Below are positions 58,501 to 64,000 of a stretch of DNA of 64,000 nt, in pieces. The DNA is taken from the NCBI GenBank assembly GCA_025617745.1, contig CM046853.1:34232625-34296624 (forward strand). Direction: 5' to 3'. Each line of letters begins with the position of its first letter. The stretch's first letter is position 1. The notes below the pieces were generated by a model. The model did not search any database. It saw only the letters and a list, made by a program, of their open reading frames with translations, and had not been told where the DNA came from. This DNA is from Heliocidaris erythrogramma. Taxonomy: Eukaryota; Echinodermata; Echinoidea; Camarodonta; Echinometridae. The position numbers and the translations under genes were made by a program.

Positions 58501-58988
58501 ATATTGGTTACAATTTACATACATGTATTCTAAGAATGTTCTACACTAATTTTAAATTATTACCAAAAACTTATAACCAATCTCCAGGAAAAAGAAATTC
58601 TATATATAATTGAACATGGTTGGAAAATAAAAACAACACTGATTATAAAAATAACTGATTTAAATCATGATTTCTTTTTAAAAATTAGTTATGTAAAATG
58701 ATTTTAAATATTAAAAATGGAAGAGTTTGATTTAAATTGCTAATTTGAATCAATATCCATGAATTTATCAGTCAATGTATACAACATGATATTATCAATC
58801 ATTGAATCAACTAATTCATCAACCTACCAAAATGACCAATCAGTACCATACCTTGTGCCTTGACTGAAGCTGATCCTGGTCTTGATGCACTAGGACCTGG
58901 ATCCAGCCTACCGAGTGCTGCTTGGCCAGCCATCTGAGAGCTGGTACTAGGCTCCATCCTCGGTGCAGCTGGTCTGGGCTGGCCAGAT
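52372..58988 (-). CDS. UBXN6: UBX domain-containing protein 6, nine coding exons (N-terminus missing)
   Basis: Nine minus-strand exons give about 400 residues colinear with UBXN6/UBXD1, a cofactor of the AAA-ATPase p97/VCP in endolysosomal and ER protein sorting. In order: a VIM-like helix (QMAGQAALGRLD), a linker exon, a PUB domain over three exons (with DKVKLGVDTICKYLDN), a spacer, a helix ending LTPEEIKREQQIR, then VLRTKAMREAEAQ leading into the UBX domain and a tail ending in an FSWD motif. Exons are 58852-58988, 58372-58424, 58013-58150, 57439-57536, 56606-56760, 55671-55890, 53873-54003, 53178-53323 and 52372-52500; every junction is GT-AG and phase-consistent. The first coding exon was not found up to 64000. 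The UBX domain has no FPR loop, as is known for UBXN6, so p97 binding is expected through VIM and PUB. Confidence 0.93.
52872..53021. mobile_element. Foldback MITE in a UBXN6 intron, TTTCATAAAAC subfamily
   Basis: GGGCCCCATTTCATAAAACT to GGTTTTATGAAACAGGCCCC. Core TTGCTCTCATCCAATCCGAT. Confidence 0.78.
53178..53323 (-). CDS. UBXN6: UBXN6 exon, UBX domain middle
   Basis: The acceptor is GCTCTCAG and the donor GTAAGT. It reads TFHARDKLRTLKEFVQSQLD, then a loop around FILTDPGNIKLTDDD, ending MLAELHL. The canonical UBX p97-contact loop (Phe-Pro-Arg) is replaced by Thr-Asp-Pro-Gly, consistent with UBXN6 using other motifs for p97. Confidence 0.9.
53873..54003 (-). CDS. UBXN6: UBXN6 exon, start of UBX domain
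   Basis: The acceptor is AATTTCAG and the donor GTAAGA. It encodes AEVMERSSVLRTKAMREAEA, then RYRYALIRVRFPDGVLLQ, where the UBX beta-grasp fold begins. Length 131 equals 1 + 129 + 1, matching both neighbours. Confidence 0.92.
54110..54632 (+). mobile_element. Possible non-LTR retrotransposon 3' end
   Basis: A hairpin (AGGAACCTGCAGAC, then TGCAGGTTCCTT at 54414-54457) followed by AT-rich sequence ending AATAAATTCAAATAAAATC resembles the 3' region of CR1/L2-type elements. No RT coding part is left. Tentative. Confidence 0.45.
55052..55655 (-). mobile_element. 5'-truncated non-LTR retrotransposon fragment in a UBXN6 intron
   Basis: The minus-strand frame reads LAQKMAMRAITFSPLRTSSR, then LFTSLGILNVFDLHKLAVST and a downstream NKAFISxKSKKTLV-like end; this resembles the C-terminal tail of CR1/Rex1/RTE-type reverse transcriptases. 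It ends in a poly-A (poly-T on plus at 55052-55064). It begins about 16 bases after the donor of the UBXN6 exon at 55671. Confidence 0.75.
55671..55890 (-). CDS. UBXN6: UBXN6 exon between PUB and UBX domains
   Basis: The acceptor is ATCTACAG and the donor GTAATG. The 220-base exon reads SETDFFVLNEEG through YQPSQRASHFELPNEFYMLT to PEEIKREQQIR. It matches the conserved linker of UBXN6. A truncated non-LTR retrotransposon with a poly-A end lies immediately downstream of the splice donor. Confidence 0.93.
56606..56760 (-). CDS. UBXN6: UBXN6 exon, PUB domain core
   Basis: The acceptor is GGTTACAG and the donor GTCAGT. It encodes YLDNVCLNPGEEKYRKIR, then NKAFQDRVSALIGAEEFLQA and VGFERKILPHD. The EEKYRKI and NKxFQ motifs are hallmarks of the PUB domain of UBXN6. 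The split Asp codon G/AT joins the next exon in frame. Confidence 0.93.
57439..57536 (-). CDS. UBXN6: UBXN6 exon, PUB domain
   Basis: The acceptor is ATTTTCAG and the donor GTGAGT. The exon reads QLAEDPPSAAATMVYTLN followed by KVKLGVDTIC and ends with the first two bases of a Lys codon. The KVKLGVDTI stretch is nearly invariant in the UBXN6 PUB domain, which binds the C-terminal tail of p97. Confidence 0.92.
58013..58150 (-). CDS. UBXN6: UBXN6 exon, start of PUB domain
   Basis: 46 codons, phase 0 at both ends, between acceptor TTTTTTAG and donor GTGAGT. It encodes YGVTFRCRCSQRLKKPEVEA and then HLTECLLM. It aligns with the segment of human UBXN6 that has a cysteine-containing strand before the PUB fold. 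The two extra cysteines (CRC) are seen in the sequence; any metal binding would be speculation. Confidence 0.85.
58372..58424 (-). CDS. UBXN6: UBXN6 small linker exon
   Basis: A 53-base exon between acceptor TTTTTTTGCAG and donor GTAAAA. It reads ARTQRENEAIQKQLSQAQ after completing an Ala codon from the preceding exon. Its length (2 + 51) fits the phases on both sides exactly. It is predicted helical and charged, like the same region of vertebrate UBXN6. Confidence 0.82.
58852..58988 (-). CDS. UBXN6: UBXN6 exon with VIM-like motif
   Basis: Minus strand, donor GTATGG, acceptor GAGCAG with a weak pyrimidine tract. It encodes SGQPRPAAPRMEPS followed by SQMAGQAALGRLD, aligning with the VCP-interacting helix of UBXN6 (AAxxR core). 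It enters in phase 2, so a further upstream exon must exist. The 5' boundary is the least certain of the nine exons. Confidence 0.8.
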
Positions 58989-59689
58989 CTGCTCAAATGA
59001 TAAACAACACAGTAGCCAGGAATCACATTTGCATTTAATACCATAATCGCATTGCATGTTTGAAGAATTAAAAGCTTGGAGCAATTTTCACCAGACTTTA
59101 TTTCATCCAACATGCACTGAAAATGTAACATTAGTGAGCGGCGGTTTATTTTTTATAATCATTAACAAAGTTAGAGTTATACCCTATTTCATTTCATTAT
59201 AATTTAAAGGTAATGTAAATGGTTATATTATATTATATTACTCCTCAACCAATATATGGTAATGGTGAAAATACATGATTTGCTGTCCTATACTGCTCTA
59301 CTACCATGTAAAACAATAGGTACATGCATTTACTGTCTCTCAGTGCAAGAGGGCAGCATAAAGCCAGCTCACATTATGTCTTGCAGCTAAGCAGGAAAAA
59401 AAAATCACCAGAAGCATAATTTTCACAGGAGGCACAATTTTAAGCTTCACATGTCAAATTGTCATGAATATATTGAATAGCTGATCACCAAAGAAGAGAG
59501 GGTATTCCAGACACTGTGCTGGTAGTCTGGGAGCCTGTCCCGAAATAGTCACCCTGTTTTACATATGAGATTTGACCCCTTAAAGTTACTTAGACTATCC
59601 ATGTCATTCACAAAAAGCTTATCAGCTCGAACGAAGCCGCCAGGTTTGGCCCCCCGGGGCCCCCCAAAAGGGCCCTAAAGTAGGGTCGA

Positions 59690-59945
59690 TTTCAACCCAT
59701 CTAACATATGCGCCAAACTTTGTCAGAAGGAAGGTGTATGACTATACATTACCAAAACACAAAAACTGACAAAATTTTCAGTCGGGATGGGTTGTCAGAC
59801 CGCCCCTAAATATTTGGGGAAATTTTTCACCCTTAAGGCCCATGGACCAAATTTTGTCAGAAGGAAGAGGTATGGATGTACATTACAAAAATATTTAAAA
59901 ATGACAAGAAATTTCCATCGGGAAGGGAGTGTAACACGCCCCTGC
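59690..59945 (+). repeat. Degenerate tandem repeat, unit about 135 bp
   Basis: TTTGTCAGAAGGAAG occurs at about 59719 and 59854, each followed by a TGTACATTACMAAA-like stretch, AAAACTGACA/AAAATGACA and a CGGGAWGGG...CGCCCC block. Confidence 0.7.
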
Positions 59946-60115
59946 AAAAACACCAAAGTGCCCCTAAGCCCAGCTTTGCTGCCCAAAATGCTCTGAATGT
60001 AGAGAAAACCCCTTTTTTATTGCATTATAATCTTAATAACTCCAATGCGTGTACTTCAATTCAGGTCAAATTTACATAGTACAATCTTGAGTTTTGCCGG
60101 CATCGCCAATATCCT

Positions 60116-60299
60116 CCCCGTGTTGTAGTGCACCGATTCAAATGACTCGAAATCACTAGTGCGCAATCGCTAGGACCGTACTACCGATAGTTTCCCCCAC
60201 TCTTCACGTAGTACTTCACGTAGAAACTATAAAATCGGCAGTACCAGTGATGGTGCACTAGTGAATTTGAGTCGTTTGAATCGGCACTACAACACGGGG
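60116..60299. mobile_element. CCCCGTGTTGTAGTGC foldback MITE
   Basis: CCCCGTGTTGTAGTGC at left and GCACTACAACACGGGG at right, with inverted similarity continuing through CGATTCAAATGACTCGAAAT; about 184 bp, almost entirely arms. Confidence 0.8.
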
Positions 60300-60384
60300 A
60301 AAATTACTCGTCAAATCGTGGATATCCCTGGAGTTTACACTTATAGAGAGTGTAATTGAACTTGTAATAGCTCTTTTAATTATA

Positions 60385-60574
60385 CAATCAAACCTGCTTT
60401 AGCGACCACCTGTATAGAAAGACCACCTGTCTATAAAGACCACAATTTTTGTTTCCCTTGAACAACGTTTCTCATTGGAATGTGTATTAAAGGAACCTGT
60501 TCATAAAGACCACCTGCTCATAAAGACCGCTTTTCTTGTCTCCCTTGAGTGGTCTTTATAGACAGGTTTCACTG
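60385..60574. mobile_element. mariner-like MITE, second copy
   Basis: Ends CAATCAAACCTGC and GACAGGTTTCACTG between TA dinucleotides. Interior TAAAGACCACCTG repeats as in the copy at 30134. Confidence 0.83.
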
Positions 60575-61697
60575 TAGAAGTAATACTTGAAGCCCATTAT
60601 TTGAATATAGTATAATGACATGGAACCTTTAGCATACAGAGCATAATATTTTTCGGTGATAGGTACCCTTTAAATGGGAATGGATAATACTTGCCCACTG
60701 AATTATTTGTTTACTTCTCTTCCTGTTATCATATTTCATAAAACATTAAGCCCGTATGGCTAAGCTGTTCCACCAGCTGAATTGTTTCCCTCCGGAAATA
60801 ACAATTTTAAAGATAGATCTATATTTATGGAATATGGACGGCACCGAGATCCTTATAAAGTATCTCCCAAGACTTGCTCCCAACCATCTGAGAATCATTC
60901 CCCAACCGTATGCACCAAATGGAGGGGTCCAAAGGAATCAAAGAAAACATCCCCAAATACTTACTTAGCGTATCATATTATAGGATTTTCTGTATGATGG
61001 GGGGACCTAAAGCTACGCAGTTTGATTCCAGCGGCTAAAAAGTTACTCTTTCGGGTGATTTATGCCAATTTCTTTTATATATATCTTGGTTCTACATTAC
61101 GACGGACAAATATTAATAACATTAATTTTCAAGTCAATGTTGATACCCACGTCGAATTTGGTTGACAAAATGAAAGGGTCCTAAAAGCTGCGCAGTGCGC
61201 ACACATAATAATTATGAAGGCAAATCTTAATTTTGAAGCTGACTGATGTGAATTTCACCCCGATTTTCAAATAGTGATAATGTCACAAAAAATAAAAGAA
61301 ATTTACTCATTCTTTTTGGCTAACGTAAATGATAATCTCATTGCTTAGTCACACAGCAGGAATTTAGCGCATTGAACGCGTCGCATTGCGCGTATTTGCG
61401 GGGTAGGCAATCCAGGGTTTTAGCGGTCTAAATTAGGGTGCGTAGCTTACAGGACCTTTGCAGCTTTAGGACCCCTGACCATAACTTTACATGTATAAGT
61501 GGGTCGGTCCTACACCGAAAAATCAGTCTATTTCGTTCGGGAATATGCTCCGCTGAGACTGCAACTGCACGTCTGGCTTCACGGAATTCCTCTCCGTCAT
61601 AGATCAGTCTGCCCTAAGCACTCCCATTGGGGTCTTGCATTACATGTATGTGCTTACCTATGACTGGGAACTGGCTGGGACCGCGCTCACTGTTAGT

Positions 61698-63256
61698 ACA
61701 TGGGTCAATCCACGTCAAATCAACCAATGCTTGTCACCCGACCCCCTTCGATTTTCTTGAAACTCGCACCAAATGTTCCTCGGAGTGTCTGACGGAAAAC
61801 CCCAAAATATTTTGCCCAAAGGTCAAGTGGTTGCTAAGATACAGCCTCGCATAGCAACCAATGCGCGTTCCAAGAAATGAGTTTTATGAAAATGATGGTT
61901 TTTAATTGACCATTGAAGCCAGTATTTTTATCCAGTACAGCTCATTATCTGTATATTGGAAGAACTTTATGCTCTTTAAAAGAAAAATCAATTGGGACGC
62001 AAAACTGACCTTTCGTTTTTGCGTACGAGGTCACCGAACATGGTGACGAATTTCATTTTTAAAATTTTTGATGTATGTTTAGAGCCTCATATCTCTAATA
62101 CTGTATGAGATCAGGAACTAGAATTTTGTACAGTTAAAGACTTTGACTTGGGCAATAAGCAAAAAAAAAATCAGCGGAATTGGGCGAGCCGTTTTTGTGA
62201 AGGGCGCCCTCAAATTTGGAAAAAATGAAAAATGTTCCAAGTTCAAGGTCACAGATGACCCTTCGTCCCATCTAGGAATACCATGAAATTTTCTGTATTA
62301 ATAGACATTTACCAATATTATCGGGGGTTACCAAAGAAATTTTGGTACCGAAAGGTTTAATGGCTAATTTTCACCACCGAAATTGGTCGTAAACGATGAA
62401 AATGGGATTCGGGGGACATTTAACATGACGACAGTTTCAAAATGGAGAGCCCTAGCCCTTTCATATTTGCTGTAGTAATAGTCTGTAATACATATTTTAA
62501 TAAAATGTACCACAAGACCGCCTATTTGCATGATTTTGGCCTCGAAATTTGATCCAAAATGTGATAAAAACAGTTGTCTTGCCATTTCCCGTGTGTCTTT
62601 GTGTGTGAACGAGAATTTTAGAAGGCATTTAATTAAGCAATATTTCAAGAACTATGACAAATTACAATGTACCATATTCAAATCATATAGTATCTATGCT
62701 TTTCTTTCAGATTTGGTATGTTTCTTTGATCACCTCTTAATGACTTGACCTTGAAATGCTTCTAAAAATAGCCATAAACATAGGATACGTGTACACAGTG
62801 CATCTTTCGGTACCATAATGAGTAAGTGATATTTTTACAAAAACAGAAGCTCTTCAAGGTGTAACTTTGCATATTGGACGTCTTTAATATGTGCTTTGAT
62901 AATATGTAACATTCATATCATTTCTCTTAACAATGACCTTGAACCAATGACCACGAAAATCATGATAAACACTATACCGGACTATATAATGACAGATAAT
63001 GAGCTGTACTGGATAAAAATTCTGGCTTCAATGGTCAATTAAAAAACCATCATTTTCATAAAACTCATTTCTTGGAACGCGCATTGGTTGATATGCGAGG
63101 CTGTATCTTAGCAACCACTTGACCTTGGGGCAAAATATTTTGGGGTTTTCCGTCAGACATTCCGAGGAACATTTGGTGCGAGTTTTAAAAAAATTGAAGG
63201 GGGTCGGGTGACAAATTGTCAAAAAATTGGTTGATTTGACGTGGATTGACCCACAT
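61698..63256. mobile_element. 1.55-kb non-autonomous DNA transposon with terminal inverted repeats of about 250 bp
   Basis: The left arm begins GGGTCAATCCACGTCAAATC and extends beyond CCAGTACAGCTCATTATCTG near 61955. The right arm is its inverse from about 62990 to GATTTGACGTGGATTGACCC. ACAT flanks both ends. The roughly 1.0-kb interior encodes nothing recognisable. Superfamily not assigned. Confidence 0.82.
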
Positions 63257-63395
63257 GTATATTCTGTTCGCCCGACAGATTCACTTGCGATAACCCCGTT
63301 GACATGGAAAAACAGGGTAAAATTTCGGTATATCTGGGATTATTTCAAAACTCTATATTCTATATGTATCATGATATTTTGTCTATTTTGTTTTC

Positions 63396-63640
63396 ATTTC
63401 CGACTTTTATTTTGTAGGAAAGCGTTGGGGTGAGGTACCTCACCCTTTTTACATAGTGCTTAAGGCAGGCCGAGCGGAGATATACTCGACTACGTCTACG
63501 CCTACGGTGACTATTTCCGACTTTTATTTTGCAGAAAAGCGTTGGGGTGAGGTACCTCACCCTTTTTGCATAGTGCTTAAGGCAGGCCGTAGACATAGTC
63601 GAGTACCTCGGCTCGGCCTGCCTTAAGCACTGTGCCTATA
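63396..63640 (+). repeat. Tandem duplication (117 bp) with terminal inverted block
   Basis: ATTTCCGACTTTTATTTTG starts at 63396 and 63513, each followed by GGTGAGGTACCTCACC and TAGTGCTTAAGGCAGGCCG. The inverse GCTCGGCCTGCCTTAAGCAC follows at about 63610. Confidence 0.85.
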
Positions 63641-64000
63641 ATTAGTCTATGGGAGGCTTCCGTCTCTCTTGGAGCAGAGCCTCAAAAGTCCAAATATGTT
63701 ATAAAACGTCTCCAAACAGATTTTTCTGTCTAGGTCAGTCTAGACATATTACGGGCTTGATGTTTTATGAAATATGACTTTGTCCTTGTTCTTTTTATGA
63801 AATATGACTTTGTCAGTTTGTTGAGTTTGTTTAATTATTAAAGTTATTGGGGAACCTTGTTTTAACAAGCTGTGCTTTTCCTGACCTTAGCCTTAGGTTC
63901 TCCCATGATAGTACATGTATTGTCTTATTCAGTTATTGATAGTTTTGACTTTTGATACTGCTTTTTTTCTCTTGACTAAGTCTAATCTGTAAATGTAATG

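Larger units (their letters stand above)
58989..64000. other. UBXN6 upstream intron or flank, repeat-rich
   Basis: The missing 5' UBXN6 exon was looked for and not found. The stretch is almost entirely repeats: degenerate tandem units at 59690-59945, foldbacks at 60116 and 60385, a 1.55-kb long-terminal-repeat element at 61698 and tandem units at 63396. Between them (60600-61690) no gene is seen. Confidence 0.6.

Noticed and set aside
59787..59996. 69-residue ORF
   Set aside because: It falls in a degenerate tandem repeat and has no recognisable domain.

Overview
This is animal nuclear DNA: AT-rich, gene-poor, with long introns, GT-AG splicing and very many small foldback transposons. A DIRS-type retrotransposon, tRNA-headed SINEs, many simple repeats and frequent ACATGTA-like words suggest a marine invertebrate deuterostome such as an echinoderm or hemichordate. 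That placement is an inference; no species is claimed. Nothing bacterial was seen.

Two protein-coding genes face each other tail to tail. On the plus strand are the last three coding exons of a Rab27-type small GTPase (355-437, 23740-23967, 32457-32661), separated by introns of about 23.3 and 8.5 kb. The exons holding the P-loop and switch I lie left of the window. On the minus strand are nine coding exons of UBXN6/UBXD1, a p97/VCP adaptor (58988 down to the stop at 52372). Its extreme N-terminus was not found. All splice phases in both genes agree.

The most striking structures are two copies of one DIRS1-like tyrosine-recombinase retroelement: copy 1 (9799-15383) inside the large Rab27 intron and copy 2 (41814-47779) between the genes. 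Both have unequal inverted terminal repeats and an internal complementary region matching both outer ends. Their ORF order is gag, then RT-RNase H-methylase-like, then tyrosine recombinase. In both copies the RT stop and the recombinase start overlap as TAATG. Both copies are damaged by different lesions.

The remaining introns and intergenic DNA are filled with foldback MITE families. They include a TTAA-flanked piggyBac-like family, a TA-flanked mariner-like family, a family with a shared core and two kinds of ends, a GAGCCAGAAGGGC-type palindrome family, and a 1.55-kb element with terminal repeats of about 250 bp. Several are nested in one another. There are also two SINE-like elements, non-LTR retrotransposon 3' ends, recent tandem duplications and long CT or G tracts. 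Most other open frames are repeat-derived or shadows.
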